DNA from: Asticcacaulis sp. MM231
GTDB taxonomy: Bacteria > Pseudomonadota > Alphaproteobacteria > Caulobacterales > Caulobacteraceae
Reading direction: 5' to 3'
DNA: 64,000 bases
NCBI RefSeq assembly: GCF_964186625.1
Contig: NZ_OZ075108.1
Location: 186,001 to 250,000 of the forward strand
A model generated the notes under the pieces. It searched no databases and had not been told where the DNA came from. It worked only from the letters and a program-made list of their open reading frames with translations. The position numbers were made by a program, and so were the translations under genes. Shown one piece after another: positions 1 to 8,922 of this stretch; the first letter of the stretch is position 1, and each line of letters begins with the position of its first letter.

Positions 1-231
1 AAGGTCGATGTGGTGACCGCGCGCGCCGTAGCGCCGATGAGCAAGCTTTTGGGTTTTGCCGAGGGCTTTATACGTAAAGGCGCCGACGCTTGGTTTTTAA
101 AGGGGGAAAACGTTGAAAGTGAACTGGTGGACGCTGGAAAAGTGTGGAAATTTGACGTAGAACAGTCAGAGTCCATGAGCGATCCGCGCGGTCGCGTGAT
201 CCATATCCGGAGGCTGCGACGTGCCCGTTAA
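1..231 (+). CDS. rsmG: 16S rRNA (guanine-527-N7) methyltransferase RsmG, C-terminal part
   Basis: The reading frame is open from the first base of the window, so this is the 3' end of a gene that starts outside it. The roughly 76 visible residues include VVTARAVAP and a hydrophobic SKLLGFAEGF segment, typical of the end of RsmG (GidB), the S-adenosylmethionine-dependent enzyme that methylates G527 of 16S rRNA. It ends in a short basic tail. Its stop overlaps the start of parA by 11 bases. The gidB-parA-parB order is a classic marker of the chromosome origin region in alphaproteobacteria. The family call rests on this fragment plus context; the catalytic domain lies outside the window. Confidence 0.88.
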   Translation, partial: KVDVVTARAVAPMSKLLGFAEGFIRKGADAWFLKGENVESELVDAGKVWKFDVEQSESMSDPRGRVIHIRRLRRAR

Positions 232-1039
232 TACCGAAAAACGCACCCGAGTTCTGGCGATCGCAAACCAAAAAGGCGGGGTTGGCAAGACGACGACGGC
301 GATTAACCTCGGCACGGCCCTGGCCGCTATCGGTGAGCGCGTCTTGCTGATCGATCTCGACCCGCAGGGTAATGCCTCTACCGGTTTGGGTGTACCCAAG
401 AAGCAGCGCGCCAGCTCGCTTTATGATGTGATTGTCGATCAGCGTCCGATTGGTGATACGGCTGTTAGTACAGCGGTGCCGGGCCTCTGGCTGCTGCCGT
501 CCGATCCGGATCTGTCGGGTGTCGAGATTGAGCTGGGTCAGGCCGAGCGCCGTTCCTATCGTTTACGCGATGCGCTTGACGGGCTTGACCAGGATAACCC
601 GCCTTATGACTACATTCTGATCGATTGTCCGCCGTCGCTGAACCTGCTGACGGTCAATTCGATGAGTGCGGCCGATGCCGTGCTGGTGCCGCTGCAATGT
701 GAGTTCTTCGCGCTCGAAGGGCTCAGCCAGTTGATGCGCACGATTGATCTGGTGCGTGGCAGCCTGAATCCGAAACTGAGCCTTCAGGGCATCGTGCTCA
801 CCATGTTCGACAAGCGCAATGCGCTCTCCGGCCATGTTGAGCGTGACGTTCGTTCGCACTTTGGTCATCTGGTGTATGACACGGTCATACCGCGCAATGT
901 GCGGGTGTCCGAAGCGCCGTCCTTCGGCAAGCCGGCCCTGATCTATGATATGAAATGTTCCGGCAGCCAGGCCTATATTAAGCTGGCCAAGGAGCTTGTG
1001 GCGCGTGAACGCGCGCGCAAAGCTCAGGTTGCCGCTTAA
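221..1039 (+). CDS. parA: Chromosome partitioning ATPase ParA
   Basis: This 272-residue Walker-type ATPase segregates the replicated origin together with ParB-parS complexes. The deviant Walker A motif KGGVGKTTT lies near residue 19, followed by LLIDLDPQGNAST and, further on, the Walker B-like YILIDCPPSL. The start is GTG, chosen because a GGAGG ribosome site sits just upstream and the frame opens at the conserved N-terminus (VLAIANQKGG). The gene overlaps the end of rsmG and is followed 27 bases later by parB, so the three are likely co-transcribed. In Caulobacter ParA forms a pole-to-pole gradient and its gene is essential. Length is typical of chromosomal ParA. Confidence 0.97.
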   Translation: MPVNTEKRTRVLAIANQKGGVGKTTTAINLGTALAAIGERVLLIDLDPQGNASTGLGVPKKQRASSLYDVIVDQRPIGDTAVSTAVPGLWLLPSDPDLSGVEIELGQAERRSYRLRDALDGLDQDNPPYDYILIDCPPSLNLLTVNSMSAADAVLVPLQCEFFALEGLSQLMRTIDLVRGSLNPKLSLQGIVLTMFDKRNALSGHVERDVRSHFGHLVYDTVIPRNVRVSEAPSFGKPALIYDMKCSGSQAYIKLAKELVARERARKAQVAA

Positions 1040-1066
1040 AAACGCCCAAGATACGAAAGCCGATAC

Positions 1067-1975
1067 ATGTCTGAAAAAAATAGAGGTTTGGGCCGCGGGC
1101 TCTCCGCGCTTCTCGGCGATCAGGGTACGAACAGCCCGATGACGGATGCTGCCGCCGTGGCCGAGCGTGCGGCCGAACGCAGTGCCGATCAGGCGCGCGG
1201 TCTTGAGCAACCCATCGAATTGTTGGTCCGCAATCCCGATCAGCCGCGTCGTTTGTTCGTCGAATCCGACATCGATGAGCTGTCGGCCTCGATCAAGGAA
1301 AAGGGTGTTTTGCAGCCTATTCTTGTCAGGCCTGCCCCCGGTCAGACTGGGCACTACCAGATTGTCGCCGGTGAACGTCGCTGGCGTGCGGCGCAAAAAG
1401 CCGGCCTGCATACCGTGCCGGTCATCATCCGTGAGATGGACGATCTCGATGTGCTCGAAATCGGCATCATCGAAAACGTGCAACGTGCCGACCTTAACCC
1501 GATGGAAGAAGCGCGTGCCTACAAGGTGTTGCAGGATCGCTTCGGCCGCACGCAGGACGCCCTGGCGCAGGTGGTCGGCAAGAGCCGTCCGCACATCGCC
1601 AATATGCTGCGCCTGCTGGCCTTGCCGGAAGCCGTGCAGGATCACGTATTGCATGGTCGCCTGTCGGCGGGCCACGCGCGTGCGCTGATCACCTCCGAAA
1701 ATGCGGTGGCTCTGGCGGAGGAAGTCATCGCTAAAGGTCTGTCCGTTCGTCAGACCGAAGCGCTGGTACGTGAGGAATTGGCCGGTCCGAAAGCCGAGCC
1801 GACGCCGAGGGCCAAGGCTCAGCCAAATGCCGATACTCTGTCTCTCGAACAGGATTTGCAGGAGGCTCTGGGCCTGACGGTTAAGCTGGACGACAAGGGG
1901 GGCAGAGGTGAACTGCGTTTGGGCTACGCGAGCCTCGAACAGCTCGACGAACTGTGCCGTAAGTTAATGAAATAA
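1067..1975 (+). CDS. parB: Chromosome partitioning protein ParB (CTPase, parS-binding)
   Basis: This 302-residue centromere-binding protein loads at parS and spreads on DNA as a CTP-dependent clamp. It opens with a basic MSEKNRGLGRGLSALLG segment, where family members contact ParA. The CTPase boxes are visible: GERRWRAAQ and ENVQRADLNPMEEA. A helix-turn-helix follows (DALAQVVGKSRPHIANMLRL). An Ala/Pro/Lys-rich linker precedes a C-terminal dimerisation domain ending in LDELCRKLM. It lies 27 bases after parA in the same operon and faces holA tail to tail. I saw no parS palindrome (TGTTTCACGTGAAACA type) in the window, though an eye scan can miss one. Confidence 0.97.
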   Translation: MSEKNRGLGRGLSALLGDQGTNSPMTDAAAVAERAAERSADQARGLEQPIELLVRNPDQPRRLFVESDIDELSASIKEKGVLQPILVRPAPGQTGHYQIVAGERRWRAAQKAGLHTVPVIIREMDDLDVLEIGIIENVQRADLNPMEEARAYKVLQDRFGRTQDALAQVVGKSRPHIANMLRLLALPEAVQDHVLHGRLSAGHARALITSENAVALAEEVIAKGLSVRQTEALVREELAGPKAEPTPRAKAQPNADTLSLEQDLQEALGLTVKLDDKGGRGELRLGYASLEQLDELCRKLMK

Positions 1976-1999
1976 TTCACTATTTTTACAAATGGGCTC

Positions 2000-2051
2000 T
2001 GTGGCGAATTTGGCTTTGATGGTCGTATCCGAGCCCGCCAGATTCGCCACA
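2000..2051. terminator. Hairpin between convergent parB and holA
   Basis: The arms TGTGGCGAAT (2000-2009) and ATTCGCCACA (2042-2051) are perfectly complementary. A second inner pairing (TGGC with GCCA, GGCT with AGCC) makes a long imperfect stem. It fills the gap between two convergent genes, so it probably ends transcription from both sides. No strong T-tract follows, so intrinsic termination is not certain. Confidence 0.5.
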
Positions 2052-2058
2052 TAAAGCG

Positions 2059-3111
2059 TTATAAACCCGCCCGATTGGCGCGTCCTGCGATTTGCAGATA
2101 GAGTCGCTCGGCGATCAGCAGGTCCGGCATGCCGGTCGACTTGCATTGCTTATCGGCATCGATCAGATCGCGGGCCAGAGCATCGAGCGTGCTGAAATTC
2201 CACGCCCGCGCCTGACGTAGCATATCGTCCTCGTCCTTCCAGAAGACGCCGGCATTGCGCGCCGCCTCCTTGGTGCCCAGTCCTTTTTCCAGCATACTCT
2301 TGAGCAGCTTGAGCTTGTTGTATTGCAGGCTGATGGCGCGCATGGCGTCCGGGCCACTTTCACCCTCGGCAAAGGCGCGGCGCAAACCGGCCTGCGCCGC
2401 CTTCATTCGGCCGCCGAAGGCATCGGAGGCTGCCTTGAACAGGGAGGCTTCCGGTTCGACGCCGAGAAACTCCTGCAGCTCGACCTCGTTCAGCGTCTTG
2501 TGCGAACCGGGCCCGATAAACAGGATCAGGCGTTCGATCTCTTGCCGGGCGATACCGCGTTCCTTGGGTAGGCGCTGAGCGAAGATATCCATGGCGGCGC
2601 TGCTTAAAGAGACTCCGTCGGCCGCCAGGGCCTCACGGGCCATTCGCACCACATCGCCCGTTTCATCTTCGTAGCAAGCGATGCTGGCGAGGTTTTTGTC
2701 AGCGTCGGCCAGACGGCGCAAAGCGGAATCGGAACCGAGGCCGCCGGCCTCGATGATAATGAAGGCGTCCTTGTTGAAATCACCGGCGGCATGGGCTTTC
2801 AGGCTGGCCGCCACGGCTTTATCGAGTGCCGCTTTTTCTGAGAAAAACTTCAGCCGCACCAGACGCTTGCCACCCATCAACGACAAGGATTGCAACTCGC
2901 CTTCCAGTCGGCCGGCATCGCCTTCGATATCGGTATCGGTGATCAGGGATACATTGAAGGGATCGGTAATGTCGGGCACGATCCGCTTGGCCAGCGCCGT
3001 GCAGCGCTCGATGACCTGACTACGATCTTTGCCATAAACCAGTACGCCCACCATGTTGGCGGGCGGCTTGGCGAAAAAGGCATCAATCTCGGCGCGTTTG
3101 GCCAGCTTCAT
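2059..3111 (-). CDS. holA: DNA polymerase III delta subunit HolA
   Basis: This 350-residue protein is the clamp-loader subunit that opens the beta sliding clamp. The N-terminus (MKLAKRAEIDAFFAKPP) leads into GVLVYGKDRSQVIERC, which matches the degenerate nucleotide-fold start of HolA. The middle has LMGGKRLVRLKFFSEKA and the C-terminal half is helical, ending in the LLIAERLYLQIAGRA region usual for alphaproteobacterial HolA. Only two bases separate it from lptE upstream on the same strand, and leuS lies two bases beyond that. The leuS-lptE-holA operon is conserved in this group. Confidence 0.93.
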   Translation of the reverse strand: MKLAKRAEIDAFFAKPPANMVGVLVYGKDRSQVIERCTALAKRIVPDITDPFNVSLITDTDIEGDAGRLEGELQSLSLMGGKRLVRLKFFSEKAALDKAVAASLKAHAAGDFNKDAFIIIEAGGLGSDSALRRLADADKNLASIACYEDETGDVVRMAREALAADGVSLSSAAMDIFAQRLPKERGIARQEIERLILFIGPGSHKTLNEVELQEFLGVEPEASLFKAASDAFGGRMKAAQAGLRRAFAEGESGPDAMRAISLQYNKLKLLKSMLEKGLGTKEAARNAGVFWKDEDDMLRQARAWNFSTLDALARDLIDADKQCKSTGMPDLLIAERLYLQIAGRANRAGL

Positions 3112-3113
3112 AT

Positions 3114-3623
3114 TTAGGGCTTCGGCTTCTCGTGGAAATACAGCGCCAGATCGGTCTGGATCTTCTGCGAGATGCTGGTGGCGATACGTTCCTGTGCATC
3201 CTGTTGCGAAATCACCCCGGTAAAGGGCGATACAGACGTGTCGTAGGTCACGGTTTCCGAGAAAGCGCTTTTCAAGATAACGGCATTGGTACTGATATTT
3301 ACCAACTTGTACGTCACCGAGCTGGTGATTTCAGAACGTGTCGAGGTGTCGTCAACCTTGTAACCAATAGAATAATGCTGTTCTTTCATGGTGATCACCA
3401 GCTTGTACAGCTTAGGTGTCGAGTTATCGCTGGCCAAGCGATTGCGAAGATCCTGCTCAACAAAATAGCCGGTGCGGGTCTGGGGTGCATCGATATCGAT
3501 CTGCGCCAGATTGACCGTCAGGCCTTGCTGGGCATAGAGCGGCACGAAACCGCAGCCGCTTAGGCTGAAGGCGGGCAGGGCGACAGCGGCGCAAAGGGCC
3601 AGCGTTCTGAAGACTTTAGCCAT
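3114..3623 (-). CDS. lptE: LPS-assembly lipoprotein LptE
   Basis: This 169-residue outer-membrane lipoprotein plugs LptD and helps insert lipopolysaccharide into the outer leaflet. The signal peptide ends in the lipobox LSGC with the lipidated cysteine near residue 24, directly followed by GFVPLYA, the typical start of mature alphaproteobacterial LptE. The mature part has TRSEITSSVTYKLVN and FTGVISQQDAQERIATSIS, usual for the family. It sits between leuS and holA, with gaps of one and two bases, so all three are likely one transcript. Confidence 0.92.
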   Translation of the reverse strand: MAKVFRTLALCAAVALPAFSLSGCGFVPLYAQQGLTVNLAQIDIDAPQTRTGYFVEQDLRNRLASDNSTPKLYKLVITMKEQHYSIGYKVDDTSTRSEITSSVTYKLVNISTNAVILKSAFSETVTYDTSVSPFTGVISQQDAQERIATSISQKIQTDLALYFHEKPKP

Positions 3624-3624
3624 A

Positions 3625-6180
3625 TTAACCTACCACGAAATTGAGAATCCGGTTCGGCACGATGATGATCTTGCGAATGGAGACGCCCTCAAGATGCCGC
3701 TTAACCCCTTCATCCGCAAGCGCCATCTCGCGGATCTGGTCCTCTGTGGCGCCGACCGGCAGGGAAATCTCACCGCGCTTCTTGCCATTGACCTGAACCG
3801 GCATGACGTAAACATCATCCTGCGCCAGTGCGGCGTCGAATTTCGGCCAGGCGGCTTGCGCGATCAGGCCGTCATGGCCCAGACGCGTCCAGCATTCTTC
3901 AGCCAGGTGCGGGGTGACGGGCGCGATCAGGCCGGCCAGCAGGGTCAGGGCCTCTCGGCGTGCTTGTGAGCCGGTTTTGCTGATATCCGAGGTGCGGATC
4001 ACCGTTACGAATTCGTACAGCTTGGCGATGGCGGCGTTGAAGCGGAAGCCTTCAAAGCCTTCGGTGACGAACTTGACGGCCTTGTGCGCTGCCTTGAGCA
4101 GCTCAGCGGCAGCATTTTCGTCCGTACACGGAATGTTTTCATCGGGCAGGGTGTCGAACTGATCCCAAACTCGGTGGGTGAATCGCCAGGAGCCTTCGAC
4201 GCCGGAGGTTGACCACTGGACATCGCGTTCGGGCGGTGAGTCGGACAGTACGAAAAGACGTGCTGAATCAACGCCATAGGTGTCGAAAATATCTTCCGGC
4301 GCCACGGTGTTCTTCTTCGACTTCGACATCTTTTCGATATCGCCAATCGCGAGGCTTTCACCGGTCGAGAGCTGCACAGCCTTGCGTGCACCACCTTCGT
4401 TGGTGATCTCGACATCAGCGGGCTCGACCCAATGGCCGCTGGCGTCCTTGTAGGTCTCGTGCGTCAGCATACCTTGCGTGAACAAACCGGCGAACGGTTC
4501 CTTGACCTCCAGATAGCCGCAGTGATTGAGCGCGCGCGTGATGAAACGGGCGTAGAGCAGGTGGAGCACGGCGTGCTCGATACCGCCGATATACTGATCG
4601 ACCGGCAGCCAGTAATCGGCGGCCTGCTTGTTGATCGGGTTCGGGGCCTTCGGATCGGTGAAGCGGGCGAAATACCATGACGAATCGACAAAGGTATCGA
4701 GGGTATCGGTCTCGCGGGTGGCGTCCTTGCCGCAGGTGGGGCACTTGACGTGCTTCCAGGTCGGGTGGCGCGCCAATGGATTGCCGGGCACGTCAAAGGT
4801 GACGTCCTCGGGCAGGACCACGGGTAATTGATCATCGGGCACGGGCACGACGCCGCAATCATCGCAGTGGATGACCGGGATCGGGCACCCCCAATAGCGC
4901 TGGCGTGACACGCCCCAGTCGCGCAGGCGGAAGACGGTGGCGCCTTCGCCTAGGCCCATGGCCTCGATCTTTTCGATGGCGATGTTTTTCGCCGCTTCAA
5001 TCTCCAGACCGTCAAGGAATTCGGAATGGAAGATCGTGCCGGGACCGGTATAGGCCTCGTTAGCCACCTTGAACTCATCGGGGTTGGCGCCGTTCGGCAG
5101 CACCACTTCGGTGACGGACAGGTCGTATTTGCGGGCGAAGTCGAGGTCGCGCTGATCGTGCGCCGGGCAGCCGAAAATGGCGCCGGTGCCGTAATCCATC
5201 AGCACGAAATTGGCCACCCAGACATCGAGCGTGGCGCCCGCTTTGAAGGGGTGCTGCACCTTGATGCCGGTGTTGAAACCAAGCTTTTCACCAGTGTCGA
5301 TCTCGGCCTGGGTTGTCCCGCCCTTGCTTAAGCTCTTGGTGAAGGCGGTCAGTTCAGGATTGTTGGCAGCGGCTTCCACCGCCAGCGGGTGATCGGCAGC
5401 GATGGCGACGAACGACGCGCCGAACAGAGTGTCGGGGCGGGTCGTGTAGACCTCAACGCCACCGTCACGCTCAGCGAACGGGAAAGTCATTTTCAGACCG
5501 CGCGACTTGCCGATCCAGTTGGCCTGCATGGTGCGGACCTTGTCCGGCCAGCGATCAAGTGTATCGAGGCCGGAGATCAGGTCGTCGGCGAAGCGCGTGA
5601 TGCGCATGAACCACTGGGTCAGCTTTTTCTTTTCGACTACGGCGCCGGAGCGCCAGCCGCGACCTTCGATGACCTGCTCATTGGCCAGTACGGTGTTGTC
5701 GACTGGGTCCCAGTTGACCAGGCTTTCGCGGCGGTAAACGAGATCGTTCTTCAGCAGGGCGTTGAACCATTTTTGCTGCTGGCCGTAATACTCCGGATCA
5801 CAGGTGGCGAATTCACGCGTCCAGTCGATCGAGAGGCCCAGGCGCTTCAGCTCGGCGCGCATTGAGGCTATATTGTCGTAGGTCCAGCCTTTCGGATGGA
5901 TCTTGCGCTCCATGGCGGCGTTTTCGGCCGGCATACCGAAGGCGTCCCAACCCATGGGATGCAACACATTGAAGCCACGGGCGCGTTTGAAGCGCGCCAC
6001 TAGATCGCCCATGGCGTAGTTACGCACATGCCCCATGTGGATGCGGCCAGACGGATAGGGGAACATCTCGAGCACATAATATTTTGGCTTATTGGTGTCT
6101 TGGGAGGTGAGGAACACGGCGCTGTCATCCCATCGTTTGAGCTGACGGGGTTCGGTCTCTTTGGGATTGTAACGGGCCAT
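3625..6180 (-). CDS. leuS: Leucyl-tRNA synthetase
   Basis: This 851-residue class I aminoacyl-tRNA synthetase charges tRNA-Leu in the cytoplasm. The HIGH-type motif reads [15 protein letters not shown] near residue 45, and the signature loop KMSKSKKN lies around residue 620. Between them are the CP1 editing domain ([14 protein letters not shown]) and zinc-binding pairs CDDCG and CPTCG. Full length and the conserved N-terminus ([19 protein letters not shown]) support this start. It is the first gene of the leuS-lptE-holA operon. Its upstream region now abuts an IS630 element inserted about 150 bases away, so sequence beyond that distance has been displaced. Confidence 0.97.
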   Translation of the reverse strand: MARYNPKETEPRQLKRWDDSAVFLTSQDTNKPKYYVLEMFPYPSGRIHMGHVRNYAMGDLVARFKRARGFNVLHPMGWDAFGMPAENAAMERKIHPKGWTYDNIASMRAELKRLGLSIDWTREFATCDPEYYGQQQKWFNALLKNDLVYRRESLVNWDPVDNTVLANEQVIEGRGWRSGAVVEKKKLTQWFMRITRFADDLISGLDTLDRWPDKVRTMQANWIGKSRGLKMTFPFAERDGGVEVYTTRPDTLFGASFVAIAADHPLAVEAAANNPELTAFTKSLSKGGTTQAEIDTGEKLGFNTGIKVQHPFKAGATLDVWVANFVLMDYGTGAIFGCPAHDQRDLDFARKYDLSVTEVVLPNGANPDEFKVANEAYTGPGTIFHSEFLDGLEIEAAKNIAIEKIEAMGLGEGATVFRLRDWGVSRQRYWGCPIPVIHCDDCGVVPVPDDQLPVVLPEDVTFDVPGNPLARHPTWKHVKCPTCGKDATRETDTLDTFVDSSWYFARFTDPKAPNPINKQAADYWLPVDQYIGGIEHAVLHLLYARFITRALNHCGYLEVKEPFAGLFTQGMLTHETYKDASGHWVEPADVEITNEGGARKAVQLSTGESLAIGDIEKMSKSKKNTVAPEDIFDTYGVDSARLFVLSDSPPERDVQWSTSGVEGSWRFTHRVWDQFDTLPDENIPCTDENAAAELLKAAHKAVKFVTEGFEGFRFNAAIAKLYEFVTVIRTSDISKTGSQARREALTLLAGLIAPVTPHLAEECWTRLGHDGLIAQAAWPKFDAALAQDDVYVMPVQVNGKKRGEISLPVGATEDQIREMALADEGVKRHLEGVSIRKIIIVPNRILNFVVG

Positions 6181-6270
6181 AAGTCTTTGTGCGTATAAAG
6201 GGAAATGATGCCCGCTTATAAGGCGGCTTACGCAGGGATTCCAGTTGTTTCTCGGGTGTTCGCACCATAG

Positions 6271-6304
6271 ATAAAGCCGCCGAAGCGATACCCGGCGGCT
6301 TTAT
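6271..6304. terminator. Hairpin displaced from the DUF3576 gene by the IS element
   Basis: The perfect 11-bp arms ATAAAGCCGCC (6271-6281) and GGCGGCTTTAT (6294-6304) enclose a 12-base loop. Read on the minus strand it lies just beyond the ancestral end of the DUF3576 gene, so it was probably that gene's terminator. The IS630 insertion at 6329 now puts 1.1 kb between them. It may also end stray transcription leaving the element. Confidence 0.6.
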
Positions 6305-6328
6305 GATGTCTCAGGTGTCGAAAGCCTA

Positions 6329-7464
6329 GTGTTGCGGAATCAACGGATGGATTCCCTTGATCTTGCAAATATGCGAGTTCTGTGTCGATGGACATGGACA
6401 AAAGGCTGTTGCTGTCGCCTGAGGCTCGGGTGCGGTTGGAAGGTTGGGTGGCGGACCGGAACACGCCGCAGAAGCTTGTTTGGCGTGCGCGGATCGTGCT
6501 GATGTGGGCGGACGCGGCGAGTTTGGCGTCGATTGTGCGGACGCTGGGCAAGACCAAGAAGACGGCCTACCGCTGGCGCGATCGTTATCTTGAGCAGGGT
6601 GTCGATGGGCTTGGGCGCGACGCGACCCGGCCTGGCCGTAAGACGCCGTTGAGCGCCGAAGTCATTGCGCGTGTGGTCGAGATGACGCTGCGACAGAAGC
6701 CACCGGCTGCCACGCAATGGAGCGCGCGCACGCTTGCCAAGGCGGTGGGTCTGAGCCACACCAGCGTACAGCGCATTTGGAGCGCGCATGGGCTCAAGCC
6801 CCATTTGACCAAGACGTTCAAACTGTCGAACGACAAGCAGTTCGTCGAGAAGGTGACGGACGTCGTCGGTCTCTATCTTGATCCGCCGGACCGGGCACTG
6901 GTGTTCTCGGTCGATGAGAAGTCACAGATCCAGGCGCTGGACCGCACCCAACCGGGCCTGCCAATGAAGAAGGGGCGGGCGGGAACGATGACCCACGACT
7001 ATAAGCGGCATGGCACGACGACACTGTTCGCCGCCCTCGATGTCGCCACCGGCAGGGTGATCGGCGAATGCATGAAACGTCATCGGCACCAGGAATGGCT
7101 CAAATTCCTTCGACTCATCGACCGCAGCACGCCCAAGGGCTTCGACCTGCACCTGATCGCCGACAACTATGCCACCCATAAGCATCCGGCGGTCAAAGCA
7201 TGGCTGGCCAAACATCCTCGCTTCCACATGCATTTCACCCCCACTTCGGCGTCCTGGCTCAATCAGGTCGAACGCTTTTTCGGCTTGATAACAGGCGATC
7301 GCATCCGCTGCGGCGTGTTCAAGAGTGTCGCCGAACTCGAAGGCGCAATTCAAGACTATCTCGATCATCACAACGCCGATCCAAAGCCCTTCGTTTGGAC
7401 CAAATCCGCTACAGACATTCTTGAAAAGGTCGCCAGGGGGCGACAGGCGTTAGAGTCACAACAC
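6329..7464 (+). mobile_element. Complete IS630-family insertion sequence
   Basis: The element is 1136 bp. Its ends are imperfect inverted repeats: GTGTTGCGGAATCAACG on the left, and the complement of the right end reads GTGTTGTGACTCTAACG. It is flanked by a direct TA at 6327-6328 and 7465-7466, the TA target duplication characteristic of the IS630/Tc1 group. It carries one full-length transposase gene. Removing the element and one TA restores a continuous DUF3576 3' end followed by its hairpin, which fixes the boundaries. It looks recently inserted and potentially active. Confidence 0.9.
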
Positions 7465-7467
7465 TAG
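6382..7467 (+). CDS. IS630-family transposase
   Basis: This is a DDE transposase of about 361 residues. An N-terminal helix-turn-helix region (TLGKTKKTAYRWRDRYLEQG) is followed by a second DNA-binding winged helix (SARTLAKAVGLSHTSVQRIW). The catalytic core shows FSVDEKSQ, LIADNYATHKH and SWLNQVERFF, giving the D, D and E residues. The frame opens at GTG 6382; ATG codons at 6388 and 6394 are equally plausible starts. The stop codon TAG is completed by the duplicated target TA, so the last codon pair depends on the insertion site. It is unrelated in detail to the IS630 remnant at 52.8 kb. Confidence 0.92.
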   Translation: MSMDMDKRLLLSPEARVRLEGWVADRNTPQKLVWRARIVLMWADAASLASIVRTLGKTKKTAYRWRDRYLEQGVDGLGRDATRPGRKTPLSAEVIARVVEMTLRQKPPAATQWSARTLAKAVGLSHTSVQRIWSAHGLKPHLTKTFKLSNDKQFVEKVTDVVGLYLDPPDRALVFSVDEKSQIQALDRTQPGLPMKKGRAGTMTHDYKRHGTTTLFAALDVATGRVIGECMKRHRHQEWLKFLRLIDRSTPKGFDLHLIADNYATHKHPAVKAWLAKHPRFHMHFTPTSASWLNQVERFFGLITGDRIRCGVFKSVAELEGAIQDYLDHHNADPKPFVWTKSATDILEKVARGRQALESQH

Positions 7468-7994
7468 TTCTTGACGTCGGAAAGACGCAATTCGCGGGCG
7501 CGCGACAGGATGGCGTTTTCGATGTCGAGCTGGGTTTGCTGCGACACATCGGCCGTGACCCAGCGATCGCCCGAACGGACTTCCTTCTGGACCGCGACGT
7601 TGAGCGCATCGGCGCGCAGGCGCGAATCGAGGATGAAGATGGTGACCTTGAAGTGCTCGTCCGGGGTTTGCGGATTGGCATACCAGTCGGTGATGATCAC
7701 GCCGCCCCAGGGATCGGCCGAGGTCAGGGGCATAAAGGAAATTGTGTCGAGCGAGGCGCGCCACAGATAGGCATTGACGCCTATGCCGGCTTGCTCGGCA
7801 TTGCTGCTCTTGGAGGCCTTTTTGCCACCGAAGAGATTGCCGAAGTCGATTTTGGATTCTTCCTCGGGCACGGTTGCATTGGCGGAAGTCGTGGCGCCGT
7901 CCTTGCCCTTGCTGCCAAGGCTGGCGCAGGCGCTAAAGGACAGGCATACACCGAGAGCCGCCAGCACCAGGGCCGATTTCCGCATGGTCGTCAT
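7464..7994 (-). CDS. DUF3576 family lipoprotein
   Basis: This is a putative lipoprotein of 176 residues. ATG at 7994 is preferred because GGAGT lies about 10 bases upstream; an upstream in-frame ATG at 8012 lacks such a site. The signal peptide ends in SFSAC, with the lipid-bearing cysteine near residue 23. A Ser/Ala/Lys-rich segment leads to the conserved DUF3576 core (VNAYLWRASLDTISFMPLTS, then GGVIITDWY). The same gene follows leuS in Caulobacter. The function is unknown; an envelope role is inferred from the lipobox. The IS630 element inserted precisely at the stop codon, and TAG is regenerated by the target duplication, so the protein should be unaltered. Confidence 0.88.
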   Translation of the reverse strand: MTTMRKSALVLAALGVCLSFSACASLGSKGKDGATTSANATVPEEESKIDFGNLFGGKKASKSSNAEQAGIGVNAYLWRASLDTISFMPLTSADPWGGVIITDWYANPQTPDEHFKVTIFILDSRLRADALNVAVQKEVRSGDRWVTADVSQQTQLDIENAILSRARELRLSDVKN

Positions 7995-8012
7995 AGAATG
8001 ATCACTCCGCAT

Positions 8013-8481
8013 TTTTCAAGTTCGGTGATTGCCCTCGGCAAAATCCCGGAATTGCTTAAATTATTTTGCCCGTGTCGGCACCCCGGCCTTGTCGACCATG
8101 CCCTCTATAGCATGGACGCCGTGGGGTATGACAAGAGGCCCTTCACAAGTTTGTTAACACACCAGCAAATAAGGGCGGATGTGGGGCGGAGCGCAAAACC
8201 TTATCTGCCCTTTGCATCAGGGCTGACACATGGCCGGTATCTCTCTTATGGGCCGTTAACTATCCGTGGCGGATTCAACACAACAGGGAAGGGAATGTTA
8301 CAGAAGGGGTGTTTTTACCACTTGCTGAATTGACGGACTTATCGACAGGCCTTAATTCAGAATTGACATATCTGTGTCTAAATAGATGTGTAGAACGCGT
8401 CCGTGGTCCGATAGATCTGAATTTGCCTAGTGTGGTGAAATTTCAGGGGAAATCGGGGTTCGGATTACAAAGATCGAGAAG
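8013..8481. other. Intergenic region upstream of ntrZ
   Basis: This 469-base gap separates the divergent DUF3576 and ntrZ genes. I see no convincing gene. It contains TTGACA at 8363-8368, a possible -35 element for ntrZ without a clear -10, and a GTTAAC site near 8155. An imperfect inverted pair (AATAAGGGCGGAT near 8167, ATCTGCCCTT near 8203) could form a hairpin. A small RNA or a long leader cannot be excluded. Confidence 0.35.
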
Positions 8482-8922
8482 ATGAAACCTGTCGTGTCTA
8501 TGGCTGTCTCTATGTTGGTTCTGGCAATCGCCGGAAGCAGCACCTATGCCATGGCGCAAACCAAGCTGGTCAAGCCGCAAGCGGCAAGTGAGATCACCAG
8601 CCTGACCCCGCTGATCACACCGGTCGGCGACAGCTACATCAGCGAAGAGAATACCGGCTTCACCAAGCCGCAATCGAAGGTCTATCAGTTCAATCTCGAT
8701 GGCAAGTGGGGCGTCAAGTTCGATGTCAACCAGCCTGAAACCGCCCAATCGGGCCTCAACGATATAGATGCCGGCGCTTTCTATAAGCTGACCCCGTCGG
8801 TTCGCGTGGGCGGCACGGTCGGTTTCGGTGAAAAATCCGATCCGCTGAAGCCGGAATCGCGCCGCCTGTCCCAGGACAAGAAGCAGCCGCGCGTCCGTCT
8901 GGAAACCACCTTCAAGTTCTAA
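8482..8922 (+). CDS. ntrZ: NtrZ family periplasmic regulatory protein
   Basis: This 146-residue exported protein has a signal peptide ending near STYAMAQ. The C-terminal half carries WGVKFDVNQPE, DIDAGAFYKLTPSVRVGG and the terminal RLETTFKF, the pattern I associate with NtrZ. In Caulobacter NtrZ is a periplasmic partner that restrains the phosphatase activity of the sensor kinase NtrY, tuning NtrX. The genes ntrY and ntrX are not in this window. Position supports the call: as I recall, in Caulobacter ntrZ also lies between the DUF3576 gene and the thiE-like gene near parAB. The 3' end overlaps the convergent thiE-like gene by 11 bases. Confidence 0.78.
   Translation: MKPVVSMAVSMLVLAIAGSSTYAMAQTKLVKPQAASEITSLTPLITPVGDSYISEENTGFTKPQSKVYQFNLDGKWGVKFDVNQPETAQSGLNDIDAGAFYKLTPSVRVGGTVGFGEKSDPLKPESRRLSQDKKQPRVRLETTFKF

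Noticed and set aside
563..1675. Minus-strand open frame over parA and parB
   Set aside because: It is antisense to both genes and has no recognisable domain.
1976..2058. Possible parS site downstream of parB
   Set aside because: The palindrome here (TGTGGCGAAT/ATTCGCCACA) does not match the TGTTTCACGTGAAACA consensus and has a long loop, so a terminator is more likely.
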